A DNA stretch of 64,000 bases from Candidatus Eiseniibacteriota bacterium (GCA_029262235.1 JAJCZU010000008.1:1-64000), one strand, 5' to 3'; positions 34,864 through 46,343 are shown, counted from the first letter of the stretch. Translations and numbers: made by a program. The notes: generated by a model not told the origin, from the letters alone.

Positions 34864-37800
34864 ATGGCACTCGTCGAACGCAGCATGAAGCGCCCGGTGA
34901 CGGTTACCATGATCACCGTTGCCGCGCTTCTCTTCGGCGCCGTGTCGCTGTCGCGCCTGCCGCTGAATCTCCTTCCCGACATCACTTACCCCTCGCTCAC
35001 GATCCAGACGGAGTACGCGGACGCCGCGCCGGCCGAGATCGAGAAGCTCATCACCGAACCGCTCGAAGAAGCCGTCTCTGTCGTGCCGGGCCTCAAGCTG
35101 CTGCGCTCGGTTTCGCGCCCCGGTGTTTCTGAGATCACGCTCGAGTTCGCGTGGAAAACGAACATGGACTTCGCGGCGCTCGACGTGCGCGAAAAAATCG
35201 ATCTCGTGAATCTGCCAGGCGACGCGGACAAGCCGGTGCTGCTGCGATACGACCCGTCACTCGACCCGATTCTGCGCGTCGGCCTTTCCGGTGACAAAGA
35301 CCTCGTTACGCTCCGCTATCTCGGCGAGCGCGTGCTGAAGAAGGATCTCGAATCGCTCGAAGGCGTCGCTTCGGTCCGCATTCGCGGCGGCCTCGAAGAA
35401 GAGATTCACGTCGCCGTTGACGAAAAGAAGCTGGCCTCTCTCGGCATCCCGATCCGCACCGTCTCCGACTTCCTCATGAACCAGAATCTGAACGCGGCGG
35501 GCGGAAGACTCCGCGACCGCGACGCCGAATTCCTCGTGCGGACCACGAACGAGTTCGAGAACATGGACGACATCAGGCAGACGGTGCTGTTCGAAGAGCA
35601 GAACCGGCGCGTGAAGCTGGAAGACGTGGCCCGCATCACGCGCGGCTACAAAGAGCAGGAGGTCGTCTCGCGGGTGCGCGGGAAAGACGCCGTCGAACTC
35701 GCCATCTATAAAGAAGGGAACGCGAACACGGTGCAGGTAGCGCGCGCCGTCAAGTCGCGTATCGAATGGCTGAACAAGGGATTCGATGACGACGTGCGCG
35801 CGGACGTTCTGTTCGACCAGTCGACGTTCATCGAAAAGTCGATCCAGGAAGTCCGCTCGAACGCGATCATCGGCGGTCTGCTCGCCGTATTCGTGCTGTT
35901 CCTGTTCCTGAAAGACCGGCGCAGCACGGCTGTGATCTCGCTCGTCATACCGATTTCGATCCTGACCACGTTTTTCGCCATGCAGCAGGTCGGGGTTTCG
36001 CTGAACATCATGTCGCTCGGCGGGCTCGCGCTCGGCGTGGGGATGCTCGTCGACAACGCGATTGTGGTGCTCGAAGCGATCAACCGGCATCGTACCGAAG
36101 GGAAATCCGTCTGGGACGCGACACTGGACGGCGCGTCGGAAGTCTCGCGCGCCGTCACGGCCTCCACGATGACGACCGTGGCCGTGTTCCTGCCCATCAT
36201 TTTCGTCGAAGGCATCGCGGGCCAGATCTTCCGCGACCAGGCGCTCACCGTGACCGCGTCGCTGATCGTGTCGCTGATCGCGGCGCTCACGCTGATTCCG
36301 GTGCTCGCGAGCGTCGGCTCCCGCGCGCGCGGCCCGCTGCACATTGATGCGGACGACGGGGGCCTGCCCGCGGAGGGCGGCGGAAACCTGCCCGGGGCGG
36401 GCCAGGGCGCGAGGATCGAGAAGGGCGCGAAGGACCCGAAGGACGCGAAAAGCGCGAAAAGCGCCGAAGGCGCGCCGCACGCGGAATCCACAGCGAAGCC
36501 GAAACGCCCGCTCCCCGGGTACCTGCGCGCGATCGCAAAACCGTTCCAGCTTCTCTTTCTCGGCGTTCGCTTCGTGCTCGTATGGCTTGGCCGTTTCCTC
36601 GCCGTGCTCCTGCCGGGGACGATCTTTCGCATCTTCGCGATCGTGTTCAAGATTCTCGGTCGCGTATTCGACATACTCATTCGGCCGATCCAGGCCGTGT
36701 TCGACCGGGCCTGGGGTTTCATTGACGGCATCTACCCGTCCATGCTCGAAGGAGCGCTCGCGCGCCCGGGTCGTACGCTCGTGCTCACACTGGTGGTCGC
36801 GGCCGTCGGCATTGCGATGGTGCCGCGGCTCGGCGTCGAGCTCGTGCCTCCGTTCACGCAGGGTGAGTTCGCATTCGATCTCGAGCTTCCGCCCGGGACC
36901 CCGCTCCAGAAGACGGCGGACCGCGTCCACGAAATCGAGAAGGGGCTCGCGAACGACTCGGACATCGGGATCTACTTCACGTCGGTCGGCGAATCGCCCG
37001 AACTCGGAAGCGCAAGAAATCAGCGCCGTGAGAACATCGGCCAGATCAATATCGCCGTTGCGAACAAAGCAAACAGTACGATGTCGGAACGCGTGATCGA
37101 GCGCATGCGAACGAAGCTGCAGCAGTCGGGCGACATCGATTACACATTCCGGCGGCCGAGCTACTTCACGTTCCAGACGCCGATCGAAGTCCACGTGTAC
37201 GGCTATGATCTCACCGCGCTGCAATCGTATGCGACGCAGCTTTCACTCGCGATGAGCGAGCTGCAGGGATTTCGTGACGTGCGCAGCACGCTCGAAGAAG
37301 GATCGCCGGAAGTGCAGATCGCGTTCCGGCGCGACCGCATGGCGGCGCTCGACCTCGACATCGCGACGATTTCGCAGACGCTGCGCAACAAGATCCGGGG
37401 CGACGTGGCCACGCGCCTCAAGGAACGCGACCGCCAGATCGACATTCTCGTGCGGAGCGCGCACGCGGAAGATCTCGAAGTGAGCAAAGTCTCCGAGCTC
37501 GTGATAAGCCAGGTTGACGGCATTCCGATTCCGCTTTCGACGGTCGCGGACATCACGATCGGCCGCGGCCCTTCGCAGATCTCGCACATCGGCCAGCAGC
37601 GCGCGGCCATCATTCGCGCGAACCTCGCCGACCGCGATCTCGGGAGCGCCACGCGCGACGTGGAAGCGCTGATCGAAGCGTATCCGCCGCCCGGCACGAT
37701 GGCGGTCGAACTCGGCGGGCAGAACCGCGAAGTCGCGACTTCCTTCCGCTCGCTTCTGCTCGCGACGTCGCTCGCCGTCTTCATGGTGTATCTCGTGATG

Positions 37801-38235
37801 GCGAGCCAGTTCGAATCGTTCCTGCACCCGTTCGTGATTCTGCTTTCGGTGCCTCTCGGCATGATCGGCGTGATCTTCGCGCTGCTCGTCACGGGAACCG
37901 ACGTCAGCATCGTGGTTCTGATCGGGGCTGTCATGCTGACGGGGATCGTCGTGAATAACGCCATTGTTCTGATCGATTACATCAATCAGCGTCGCCGCGC
38001 CGGCCTCGCGAAACTGGCCGCCGTGCGCGAGGGCGCCCGAACGCGCCTCCGCCCGATTCTGATGACGACGCTCACGACGGTGCTCGGCCTGCTGCCGATG
38101 GCGATCGGCCTCGGCGAAGGCGCCGAAATCCGTGCCCCCATGGCGATCGCGGTCATCGGCGGCCTCATGCTTTCGACGCTGCTTACGCTCGTCGTGATTC
38201 CGGTCGTTTACGTATCACTCGACCGGAAGCCGTAG
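34864..38235 (+). CDS. RND efflux permease (AcrB/HAE1-like)
   Basis: 1123 residues, inner-membrane proton-driven permease. The N-terminus [20 protein letters not shown] is followed by the first porter domain. TM4 carries [18 protein letters not shown] and TM10-11 [20 protein letters not shown]. In the middle (about residues 490-630), between the two halves, is an unusual insert. It has a Lys/Ala/Glu-rich linker ([15 protein letters not shown]) and then extra hydrophobic segments ([20 protein letters not shown]). Length is about 80 residues above typical. It starts six bases after the adaptor gene stop and shares the operon. Confidence 0.92.
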   Translation: MALVERSMKRPVTVTMITVAALLFGAVSLSRLPLNLLPDITYPSLTIQTEYADAAPAEIEKLITEPLEEAVSVVPGLKLLRSVSRPGVSEITLEFAWKTNMDFAALDVREKIDLVNLPGDADKPVLLRYDPSLDPILRVGLSGDKDLVTLRYLGERVLKKDLESLEGVASVRIRGGLEEEIHVAVDEKKLASLGIPIRTVSDFLMNQNLNAAGGRLRDRDAEFLVRTTNEFENMDDIRQTVLFEEQNRRVKLEDVARITRGYKEQEVVSRVRGKDAVELAIYKEGNANTVQVARAVKSRIEWLNKGFDDDVRADVLFDQSTFIEKSIQEVRSNAIIGGLLAVFVLFLFLKDRRSTAVISLVIPISILTTFFAMQQVGVSLNIMSLGGLALGVGMLVDNAIVVLEAINRHRTEGKSVWDATLDGASEVSRAVTASTMTTVAVFLPIIFVEGIAGQIFRDQALTVTASLIVSLIAALTLIPVLASVGSRARGPLHIDADDGGLPAEGGGNLPGAGQGARIEKGAKDPKDAKSAKSAEGAPHAESTAKPKRPLPGYLRAIAKPFQLLFLGVRFVLVWLGRFLAVLLPGTIFRIFAIVFKILGRVFDILIRPIQAVFDRAWGFIDGIYPSMLEGALARPGRTLVLTLVVAAVGIAMVPRLGVELVPPFTQGEFAFDLELPPGTPLQKTADRVHEIEKGLANDSDIGIYFTSVGESPELGSARNQRRENIGQINIAVANKANSTMSERVIERMRTKLQQSGDIDYTFRRPSYFTFQTPIEVHVYGYDLTALQSYATQLSLAMSELQGFRDVRSTLEEGSPEVQIAFRRDRMAALDLDIATISQTLRNKIRGDVATRLKERDRQIDILVRSAHAEDLEVSKVSELVISQVDGIPIPLSTVADITIGRGPSQISHIGQQRAAIIRANLADRDLGSATRDVEALIEAYPPPGTMAVELGGQNREVATSFRSLLLATSLAVFMVYLVMASQFESFLHPFVILLSVPLGMIGVIFALLVTGTDVSIVVLIGAVMLTGIVVNNAIVLIDYINQRRRAGLAKLAAVREGARTRLRPILMTTLTTVLGLLPMAIGLGEGAEIRAPMAIAVIGGLMLSTLLTLVVIPVVYVSLDRKP

Positions 38236-38244
38236 GAGAACGCC

Positions 38245-41200
38245 ATGCGCATTCCCGAGTTCGCGCTGCGACGCCCCGTTACCGTGCTGATGGTAACGAT
38301 CGCCGTGCTCGTGCTCGGCATCGTGAGCCTGCCGCGCATCAAACTCGACTTCCTCCCGCAGATGGACCTCCCCTTCGTGGGCGTTCACGTGCCCATTCGA
38401 AACGGCATCCCGAGCCAGGTCGAAAAAGATATCGCGCGTCCGATCGAAGAGGTGATGGCCACGATCGGGGGACTCCAGCGTCTCGAGTCGTACTCCGACG
38501 CGTCCGGCACGTTCGTGCAGATGATGTTCCAGCTCGACCAGAGCATCGACGTCGTGCGCATGGACGTGCAGGAGAAGATGGAGCAGGTGCGGCCGCTTCT
38601 TCCGAGCGACGTCGAAGACTACTTCATCTTTACGTTCAACTCCGCGGACATCCCGATCATGGTAGGCCGAATCAGCGCGACGGGGCGCGACCTCGCGGAA
38701 GAGTACGACCTGCTCGAACGGCGCGTGATCAACCCGCTTTCGCGGATCGAAGGCGTGGGACAGGTCAAGGTGGACGGCGTCGGGCCGAAGAGCATCACGA
38801 TCTATCTCATTCTCGACAAGATTCTCGAGCACTCGGTGGATGTCGACAAGCTGTTCCAGGTGCTTCTGGCGAACAACACGGATGCGTCGCTCGGCAAAGC
38901 GCACATGGGCGGGCAGCGGATCAGCGTGCGGACGCTCGGCCAGTTCCGTTCGATCGACGACATCCGGAACATGCAGGTGACGGCGGCCGGGATCACGATC
39001 GCGGACGTGGCGGAAGTGGTGTACAGCGAGCCGGTGCCCGAATACTACCGGCGCCTGAATACGGAACCTGCCGTGGCGTTCGAAATTCGCAAGGCGTCGG
39101 GCGCGAACATCGTCGAGGTTTCGCGTCAGGTGCACGAGGTGCTCGAAGAGATCGGGCGCGACCCGGCCCTCTCCGGCGTCGACGTGGTGCTCTTCTTCGA
39201 CCAGGCACAGCAGATCACGAGTTCGCTGCGCGAGCTCCTGAAGTCGGGCTTTCTCGGTTCGATCTTCGCGGTCGGGGTGCTGTTCCTCTTCCTGCGCCGC
39301 CTCTCCGCGACATTGATCGTCGCGATCGCGATTCCGTTCTCGGTGATCGCCACGCTCATCTTCATTTATCTCTCGAACCGCACACTGAACATGCTGACGA
39401 TGATGGGGCTCATGCTCGCCGTCGGGATGCTCGTCGACAACGCCATCGTTGTGCTCGAGTCGATCTTCCGGCGACGGGAACAGGGCGAGAGCTCGGTCGA
39501 CTCCGCGCGGCACGGGGCGATGGAAGTGGCGATGGCCGTCACGGCGTCCACACTTACGTCGGTCATCGTGTTCGCGCCGATCATCCTGACGGGCGGCAAC
39601 CGCATGGCGTTCTTCCTGTCGGAAGTGGGCATCACGATCAGCGTCACGCTCGTCCTTTCGCTCGCGGTCTGCCTGACTCTGGTGCCGCTGCTCAGCGCGC
39701 GCACGAAAGTCACCTCCAGCAAAGAGGAATACAAGTTTCTGCAGCGCTTCCGGAACGGATACGTACGCGTCCTGCGCTGGACGGCCGTGGAACACCCGAT
39801 GCGCACGGGTCTTCTGTTCGTACCCGTGACGATCCTGCTCACGATCGCCGCGGTCAAGATTTCGGGGTTCGGGTCGAGCGACATGGACGAAGAGGGCGTC
39901 AAGCAGGACAACCTGTACGTGCGGCTCGACTTCACGGACAACACGAACATCTACGGTGTGGTCGATTATGTCGACGAGATCGAAGGCTCGCTGATGGCCG
40001 TCAAGGACTCGCTCGGGATCGAGTCGGTCTACACGTTCTTTACCGACAACTTCGCCGCGTTCGGTTTGTTCTTCGAGGAACCCGAAAGCTGGGGCAACAA
40101 AGACATCAAGGAACTGCGGCAATATCTGCGCGACAATCTGCCGCCGATCGCGGGGGCCGAGTATCGGTTCGGCAACGACCGCGGCGGCGGGCGCGGAGCC
40201 CGTTCGATCTCCGTTACGCTGTTCGGCGAGGACTCCCCCACGCTCGAGGAGATCTCAGAAGAAGTCGTGCGACGATTTGCGCTGATCGACGGCATGGAGG
40301 ACGTGCGGAGCGAAGTGCAGGAAGGGGCCGACGAAGTGCGCGTCGCGCTCGACCGCGAACAGGCGTCGCGCTACAACATCCAGGCGAACACGCTCGCGCA
40401 GATCCTGAACCTCACGTTCCGCGGCGTTTCGCTCGGGCACTTCCAGGGGGAGACGCGTGAAGTCGACTTCGGGATCGTGCTCGAACCTTCGGACCGTCGC
40501 AATATCGAAAACATGGAACAGATTCCGATCACGTACCGGGACGACCGGCCGGTACTGCTCGGCCAGGTCAGCAACTTCACGATCGGGAAGGGACCGCAGC
40601 GCATCTTCCGGCAGTCGCAGAAGTCCGCGCTGAACGTGCGGTCGAGCTACGAAGGCGAAGACCATTCGGGGATCAACGGCCAGGTGGCCCAGATCATGAA
40701 TGCGATCGAAATGCCGCCGGGTTACAGCTGGTCGTTCGGGCGCGAACTCGAAGAGCAGCGCGAACAGCGAAACGACATGGCGATGAATACGCTGCTCGCG
40801 ATCGCGTGCGTTTATTTTGTGATGGCGGCGCTGTTCGAGTCGTTTCTGCATCCCCTCGTCATCATGCTCTGCATTCCGTTCGCCGCGATCGGCGTCATCT
40901 GGACCCTGATGCTCACTTCGACGCCGTTCAACCTGATGGCCATGATCGGCATCGTGATTCTGATCGGGATCGTCGTGAACAACGGGATCGTGCTGCTCGA
41001 CCATATCAATCTACGGCGAAAGGAAGGCCTCGGGCGTTCGGACGCCATTATCGAAGGGTGCCGCGAGCGGTTCCGGCCGATTCTGATGACCGCGTCGACG
41101 ACGATTCTCGGGCTCATTCCCCTCGCGCTCGGGAAAGCCGCGGCGGGCGACGGCTATTACTATCCGCTGGCCCGCGCCGTGATGGGCGGTCTCGCCGCGA

Positions 41201-41373
41201 GCACGATCCTGACGCTCGTCGTGCTCCCCACATTCTATGTGCTGGCCGAACGCGCCGTGGCACGCGGCAAGCGCACACTGCAGTGGGCCAAGGGACGCGC
41301 ACCGCTACCGTGGGCCACGAAGAGCACCGCCGACACCGCGCCGGACACAACCGGTCCCTCCGGCACTTCCTGA
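38245..41373 (+). CDS. Second RND efflux permease
   Basis: 1042 residues, full-length RND permease. The N-terminus is FALRRPVTVLMVTIAVLVLG; TM4 is [22 protein letters not shown]10 is GIVVNNGIVLLDHINLRRKE. It lacks the long middle insert of its neighbour. The gene begins nine bases after the first permease, so adaptor and two permeases make one transcription unit. Two permeases behind one adaptor suggest a heteromeric pump, as in MdtBC-like systems. Substrate is unknown. Confidence 0.92.
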   Translation: MRIPEFALRRPVTVLMVTIAVLVLGIVSLPRIKLDFLPQMDLPFVGVHVPIRNGIPSQVEKDIARPIEEVMATIGGLQRLESYSDASGTFVQMMFQLDQSIDVVRMDVQEKMEQVRPLLPSDVEDYFIFTFNSADIPIMVGRISATGRDLAEEYDLLERRVINPLSRIEGVGQVKVDGVGPKSITIYLILDKILEHSVDVDKLFQVLLANNTDASLGKAHMGGQRISVRTLGQFRSIDDIRNMQVTAAGITIADVAEVVYSEPVPEYYRRLNTEPAVAFEIRKASGANIVEVSRQVHEVLEEIGRDPALSGVDVVLFFDQAQQITSSLRELLKSGFLGSIFAVGVLFLFLRRLSATLIVAIAIPFSVIATLIFIYLSNRTLNMLTMMGLMLAVGMLVDNAIVVLESIFRRREQGESSVDSARHGAMEVAMAVTASTLTSVIVFAPIILTGGNRMAFFLSEVGITISVTLVLSLAVCLTLVPLLSARTKVTSSKEEYKFLQRFRNGYVRVLRWTAVEHPMRTGLLFVPVTILLTIAAVKISGFGSSDMDEEGVKQDNLYVRLDFTDNTNIYGVVDYVDEIEGSLMAVKDSLGIESVYTFFTDNFAAFGLFFEEPESWGNKDIKELRQYLRDNLPPIAGAEYRFGNDRGGGRGARSISVTLFGEDSPTLEEISEEVVRRFALIDGMEDVRSEVQEGADEVRVALDREQASRYNIQANTLAQILNLTFRGVSLGHFQGETREVDFGIVLEPSDRRNIENMEQIPITYRDDRPVLLGQVSNFTIGKGPQRIFRQSQKSALNVRSSYEGEDHSGINGQVAQIMNAIEMPPGYSWSFGRELEEQREQRNDMAMNTLLAIACVYFVMAALFESFLHPLVIMLCIPFAAIGVIWTLMLTSTPFNLMAMIGIVILIGIVVNNGIVLLDHINLRRKEGLGRSDAIIEGCRERFRPILMTASTTILGLIPLALGKAAAGDGYYYPLARAVMGGLAASTILTLVVLPTFYVLAERAVARGKRTLQWAKGRAPLPWATKSTADTAPDTTGPSGTS

Positions 41374-41433
41374 CTCACTCTCCCGCGACCCGCTGCCGAT
41401 CCACAGAAAACGGTCCGCGGTCTCGCGCGGGCC

Positions 41434-41462
41434 TTGTTGCGACCGGAAACACCCGCTATCAT
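41434..41462 (+). promoter_or_regulatory. Promoter of sucA (TTGTTG-17-TATCAT)
   Basis: TTGTTG at 41434-41439 and TATCAT at 41457-41462 with a 17-base spacer. The 5' leader to ATG 41510 is about 40 bases. It gives sucA its own start behind the efflux operon. Confidence 0.5.
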
Positions 41463-41509
41463 GGGGGCGACCTCCCCATCCCCATCTCGAAGATCACGGT
41501 GTGAGGGAT

Positions 41510-43996
41510 ATGAAGACACGACAGTCAGAAAAGAAGCAAACCGGCGCCGTGGCGGATTCGTTCCGTCGCTGGGGTTATCTGCAGGCGAATCTCGACTCGC
41601 TCGGACGTCTGCTCCCGATGGAACACCGGGAGCTCGATCAGGCAACGGGCGCGGAAGCGGACCGGTTCCGCAGGATCTACAGCGGTTCGACCGGCGTCGA
41701 GTTCATGCACATGCCGTATACGGACCGCTGCGACTGGATCGCCGCGCGCATGGAAAGCGAACCGGAGGAGATCGACCGGTCACTTCTGCTCCGGCGCCTG
41801 GCTTCCGCCGAAATCTTCGAAACGTTTCTTCACTCGCGATACATCGGCGCCAAGCGGTTCTCGCTCGACGGGGGCGCCGCGATGATTCCGCTCATGCACA
41901 CGCTTCTGGAGCGGGCAGGCAAAGCCGGCGTGCAGAAGGCCATGATCGGCATGAGCCACCGCGGCCGGCTCACCGTGATCACGCATATCGTCGGGACATC
42001 CGCCTCTCATCTCATTGCCGACTTCGAAGACGTCGACCCGCGCTCGGTATTCGGCAGCGGCGACGTCAAGCACCACCTCGGCGCCACCGGCACGTACAGG
42101 ACGCCGGACGGCGAAGAGGTCAGCGTCCATCTCGTCAGCAACCCGAGCCATCTCGAGGCCGTGAACCCGGTGCTGATGGGCCGCGTACGCGCAAGGCAGG
42201 AACGGATCGGCGACATCACGGGCGACCAGATCCTGCCGATCAATCTTCACGGTGACGCCGCATTTGCGGGGCAGGGAGTCACGGCCGAAACACTGAACCT
42301 CGCGAATCTGCCCGGCTATCGTGTCGGCGGCACGGTCCACGTGATCGTGAACAATCTGATCGGCTTTACGGCCGAACCGCATGCCCTGCACTCTTCGCGT
42401 TTTGCTACCGACGTGGCCAAGCGCCTGCCGATTCCGATCGTCCATGTGAACGGGGAAGATCCGGAAGCGGTCGTGCGCGCCGCCCGCATGGCGTTCGACT
42501 ACCGCAAGAAGTATCAGAGTGACGTTGTCGTCGACATGATCTGCTTCCGGCGCTACGGCCACAGCGAGATCGACGACCCCACCACGACACAGCCGCTTCT
42601 CTACGAAAAGATCAAGTCGCGGCCCGCCGTCTACAAATCCTACGGCGAACAGATCGGCGCGACCGAAAATCAGATGGAGCGAATCCAAAGCGAAGTGACG
42701 GCGAATCTCGAAAAGGATCTCGAAGAGGGGCGCAAGGCGGACAGACGGCCCGTGATCCGGACTCTGCCCGAGTACTGGAACGATTATTTCGGCGGGCATT
42801 ACAAGGTGGCGTTCGAAGTCCCCACGAATGTCGCGCCGGAGCGCCTGCACGAAGTCGGCATCAAAGCCACCAGCGTGCCCGGGGACTTCGCCGTACACCG
42901 CAAAGTCGCGAAACTGCTGGAGCAGCGACGCGAAATGGTCGAAGGAAAACGGCGGCTCGACTGGGGAATGGCCGAAACGATGGCCTATGCCACGCTTCTC
43001 TGGGATGGCGTGCCCGTGCGCATCACGGGGCAGGACAGCCGTCGCGGCACGTTCAATCAGCGACACGCCGTCGTGTATGACGTCAAGACAGGCTCGACGT
43101 TCGCGCCGCTTCAGAACATGCACCGGGATCAGGCGCGGTTCGACATTTTCGACAGCATTCTGTCGGAAGCGGCCGCGCTCGGATTCGAATACGGCTTCAG
43201 CCGCGACTACCCGGACGCGCTCGTGATCTGGGAAGCGCAGTTCGGCGATTTCGCGAACGGCGCGCAGATCATCATCGACCAGTTCATTACGGCCGGTGAG
43301 GATAAATGGAATCTGCTTTCGGGGATCGTAATGCTGCTTCCGCACGGGTACGAGGGCCAGGGCCCCGAGCATTCGAGCGCGCGTTTCGAACGTTTTCTGC
43401 AGCTCGCTGGCGAAGACAACATTCAGGTGTGCCAGCCGAGCAATTCCGCGCAGTACTTTCACATGCTGCGCCGCCAGGCGCTTCGCAAGTGGCGGAAGCC
43501 CCTGATCGTGATGACACCGAAATCGATGCTCCGCGCGGAAGCGGCCAGTTCCTCGCTCGACGATCTGACGCATGGTTCGTTCAAGCCCGTTCTCGACGAC
43601 GTGGAGCGCTACGAGCAGGCTACGCGTGTGCTCGTCTGCTCGGGCAAGATCGCGCATGACCTGCGTTCGGAGCGCAAGGCGCGCGGGATCGAAAGCACGG
43701 CCATCGTGACCGTGGAACAGTTCGTGCCGTTCCCGAAGCTCGGCCTGCGCGAGATCATCCGGAGCTACGCGCACGCGACGGAAGTCGTATGGGTACAGGA
43801 AGAGCCCGCCAACATGGGCGCGCTCTTTTACGTACGCCCGATTCTCGAACACATCTCCCGGGGGCGCCGCGTGAGCACTGTCCGACGCACCGAGAGCGCT
43901 TCCCCCGCAACCGGATCCGCGAAGGCCCACGGCCTCGAGCAGAAGATGCTGCTCGACTTCGCGTTCCGCGACATCTGGCCGCGCGAATCATCCTGA
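41510..43996 (+). CDS. sucA: 2-oxoglutarate dehydrogenase E1 component
   Basis: 828 residues from ATG 41510 (GAGGG just upstream). ThDP-dependent decarboxylase of the citric acid cycle, E1 of the 2-oxoglutarate dehydrogenase complex. Signatures: GAKRFSLDGGAAMIPLMHTL, IGMSHRGRLTVITHIVG, HLGATGTYR, SNPSHLEAVNPVLMG, the ThDP/Mg region INLHGDAAFAGQGVTAETLN and NNLIGFTAEP, and the C-terminal transketolase-like half (QDSRRGTFNQRHAVVYD, LPHGYEGQGPEHSSARFERF). Length is below the 930 typical of E. coli; the N-terminal E2-binding arm is probably short. sucB is not adjacent, which is unusual but known in this group. Confidence 0.95.
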   Translation: MKTRQSEKKQTGAVADSFRRWGYLQANLDSLGRLLPMEHRELDQATGAEADRFRRIYSGSTGVEFMHMPYTDRCDWIAARMESEPEEIDRSLLLRRLASAEIFETFLHSRYIGAKRFSLDGGAAMIPLMHTLLERAGKAGVQKAMIGMSHRGRLTVITHIVGTSASHLIADFEDVDPRSVFGSGDVKHHLGATGTYRTPDGEEVSVHLVSNPSHLEAVNPVLMGRVRARQERIGDITGDQILPINLHGDAAFAGQGVTAETLNLANLPGYRVGGTVHVIVNNLIGFTAEPHALHSSRFATDVAKRLPIPIVHVNGEDPEAVVRAARMAFDYRKKYQSDVVVDMICFRRYGHSEIDDPTTTQPLLYEKIKSRPAVYKSYGEQIGATENQMERIQSEVTANLEKDLEEGRKADRRPVIRTLPEYWNDYFGGHYKVAFEVPTNVAPERLHEVGIKATSVPGDFAVHRKVAKLLEQRREMVEGKRRLDWGMAETMAYATLLWDGVPVRITGQDSRRGTFNQRHAVVYDVKTGSTFAPLQNMHRDQARFDIFDSILSEAAALGFEYGFSRDYPDALVIWEAQFGDFANGAQIIIDQFITAGEDKWNLLSGIVMLLPHGYEGQGPEHSSARFERFLQLAGEDNIQVCQPSNSAQYFHMLRRQALRKWRKPLIVMTPKSMLRAEAASSSLDDLTHGSFKPVLDDVERYEQATRVLVCSGKIAHDLRSERKARGIESTAIVTVEQFVPFPKLGLREIIRSYAHATEVVWVQEEPANMGALFYVRPILEHISRGRRVSTVRRTESASPATGSAKAHGLEQKMLLDFAFRDIWPRESS

Positions 43997-44020
43997 AATT
44001 AAATTCGAAACAGTCTGGAA

Positions 44021-46273
44021 TCAGCGAACGAGCAGGACGCGTGCGGTGCGCACTTCGGCGCGTTCGCCTGCGCGTGCACGCGTCGTAAGGCGGCCGAAGT
44101 AGACACCGCTTGCGATTCGGAGGTCTCCCCGGCGGCCGAATTCCACCTGGTGCCGGCCGGCGGGGAGATCGCGATCGAGCAGATCCGCCACGCGGCGGCC
44201 CGTCACGTCGTACAAAGTGAGAGATACGAAGGAAGCTTCCGGGAGGCGGAAGTCGAAGAGCGCATTACCGGGCCCGACGGTGCGCCCGAAGAACGACGAC
44301 GACGCGACCGGTTCTGAAGCTGCGACTACGTCCACGGTAACCGGCGGGGTGAGTTCGTACGCGCCGAGATCAGGCCCGGCGCCATAGAAATTCCAGTTGA
44401 TCCCGGCAATCAGTTGCGCGGCATCCACGTTCGGGCTCGACGGATTCAGCGTGAAATCGCCCGCGTCCGGATCGACGAGATCGGGTTCGTGTTCGAAGCC
44501 GTCGCATTCGAGCCCGGTCGCCCCGCAGAGGTCGGCCATCGTGTTGTAGCTCACACCCTCCCAGCGAAAAGCAGGACCGGTCCACGTGGTGTACCAGTTG
44601 TCGCTTCCCCAGTCGTGCCCCGTGTTGCCGTATGCCGCGAACGCTTCGAACGTGTGATACGTGCCGCGGAAGATGTTGTTTCTGAGCACCCAGTTGTCTG
44701 AGCGGTTGTAGATCGACATCGCGTTCTCGTTCACGTCTTCGGCCCAGATCGTATTGTGGTAGATGTAAACGATGCCGTCGGGTGAGTACTGGCTCACGCC
44801 CCACTTGATGCTCGAGTCGATGAATTCGGTGAACGTGGAACGCATGACCCAGGTCGGTCCGTGCGTGATCGGCGCGAGTGAAATCCCGACGAGTCCGTCG
44901 GAAAAACGATTGCCGCGGAACCGCTGGTTGATGCACGCCCCTTCGGGCTCCAGGCCATCGTCGCCGATCTGCGTGATGTCGTTGTCGTAAATATCGCCGT
45001 CGAACGCGATATCGGGGTTTTCGAGATCCAGTGTGCCCCAGCGCCCCACGTAGATCCCGTTGAAGAGTTCGTGCACGTTGTTGCTTCGCACGATCGCACC
45101 CTTGTGCCCCGCGATCTGAATGCCGATCCCCTCCATCGATGTCCCCTTGACCGCGCTCCAGGGCCACGCATTCACCGGGTCATCGTAGATCTCGTTGTAT
45201 TCGATCCGTGAGTCGTTGCCGCGATCCGAACCGGACGCCCAGTACACCTGCACGCCGCGCTGCATGTGATGAACGACGTTGTTCCGAAACACGACATGCG
45301 AAGCGTGGTCGAATAAGACGGCCGCCCCTTCGTTCCTGCCGTAGTAGCGAATTTCGAATCCTTCGATCCAGACCCAGTCCTGCTGGAACACTTTGAACGC
45401 GTGGTCCTCCTGCACGACCTGCCATGTCGAGCCCGACGGGTTGCTGGTGCTCCGTACATACAAAGTCGGGCCGGCCGGATCCGCCCACCATCCCTGCGAC
45501 ATCGAAACGCCGTTGTGGCCCGAGCCCGCGAGCAGGCCGGCCAGATCGTCGTACCTGTAGTAGCGCGCTCCGTTCCTCGCCACATACATCGTGTGCTGCG
45601 GAATCGTCGTGAACCACACATTCGACTGCGTTGCATGCGGCGTCCAGATGTTGCCCGAGAGATGGTCCGCCCCGTCGAGAACGGCGCCCGTTCCTTCGGC
45701 GATAATCTGAATCCAGTCGTTCGCTCCGCCGCTGTTCGGCACGTTCACGGACTCGTTGTAGACTCCGTCCGCGACGAGCACACGCGTCCCCGGTCCCGCC
45801 TGATTCACGCCCTCCTGAATCGTGCGGAACGGCGCGCCGAACGAACCGTTGCCTCCTGCCGCCGCGTCGTCGTCTACATAGATCACGGAAGAGGGCTGGT
45901 ACGAGAACTGTTCGGGCTGGGTCGTGACGAAATCTGAGATGAATATCCCGGGGCAAAGCACTGTCACTTCGTACTCCGTCTCCGGCTCGAGATCGAACAG
46001 ACTGCCGGCCAGGGACGAGTTATCGATGCGAACGAGCGGATGGCCCGGCCACTGGATTCCGGTCCCGCTCTCGCGGACCAGGAGACAGGCGCTCTCGGGC
46101 AGGTTCGTTCCGTGAACGGTGACGCCGATCGTTTCGATGTTGGGAATGAGTTCGATCTCGTCGAGAACCGCGAGCTTCGCGACTGGCTCTGCGGGCAAGC
46201 CGAAAGCCGCTCCGGCGAAGAGACAGCAGACCAGGATCAGGATGTTGCGCACGCGGTGTGGTTCGATGGTCAT
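44021..46273 (-). CDS. Secreted parallel beta-helix protein with sorting domain
   Basis: 750 residues from the internal ATG 46273; an upstream ATG nine codons earlier is possible. A signal peptide (VRNILILVCCLFAGAAFGLP) is followed by a short Ig/FN3-like part (about 30-130). A pectate-lyase-like beta-helix follows: FGAPFRTIQEGVNQAGPGTR, VLVADGVYNESVNVP, EIRYYGRNEGAAVLFDHASH, NNVVHHMQRGVQVYW. The C-terminus (FFGRTVGPGNALFDFRLPEA, ASGVYFGRL) is a FlgD-Ig/type-A sorting-like domain. Predicted surface polysaccharide-binding or lyase protein. A catalytic site cannot be named. Confidence 0.85.
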   Translation of the reverse strand: MTIEPHRVRNILILVCCLFAGAAFGLPAEPVAKLAVLDEIELIPNIETIGVTVHGTNLPESACLLVRESGTGIQWPGHPLVRIDNSSLAGSLFDLEPETEYEVTVLCPGIFISDFVTTQPEQFSYQPSSVIYVDDDAAAGGNGSFGAPFRTIQEGVNQAGPGTRVLVADGVYNESVNVPNSGGANDWIQIIAEGTGAVLDGADHLSGNIWTPHATQSNVWFTTIPQHTMYVARNGARYYRYDDLAGLLAGSGHNGVSMSQGWWADPAGPTLYVRSTSNPSGSTWQVVQEDHAFKVFQQDWVWIEGFEIRYYGRNEGAAVLFDHASHVVFRNNVVHHMQRGVQVYWASGSDRGNDSRIEYNEIYDDPVNAWPWSAVKGTSMEGIGIQIAGHKGAIVRSNNVHELFNGIYVGRWGTLDLENPDIAFDGDIYDNDITQIGDDGLEPEGACINQRFRGNRFSDGLVGISLAPITHGPTWVMRSTFTEFIDSSIKWGVSQYSPDGIVYIYHNTIWAEDVNENAMSIYNRSDNWVLRNNIFRGTYHTFEAFAAYGNTGHDWGSDNWYTTWTGPAFRWEGVSYNTMADLCGATGLECDGFEHEPDLVDPDAGDFTLNPSSPNVDAAQLIAGINWNFYGAGPDLGAYELTPPVTVDVVAASEPVASSSFFGRTVGPGNALFDFRLPEASFVSLTLYDVTGRRVADLLDRDLPAGRHQVEFGRRGDLRIASGVYFGRLTTRARAGERAEVRTARVLLVR

Positions 46274-46343
46274 TTTCTGCGATCTCCCGTAAGCCCCCAT
46301 AAATTAGCATACGGGCGAGCGGGGTAATACCCCCTACCGGAAC

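Noticed and set aside
35257-43930. Long minus-strand frames opposite the RND permeases and sucA (35257-37224, 38215-40122, 41780-43930).
   Set aside because: Each mirrors a clear family gene on the plus strand and has shadow-like composition.
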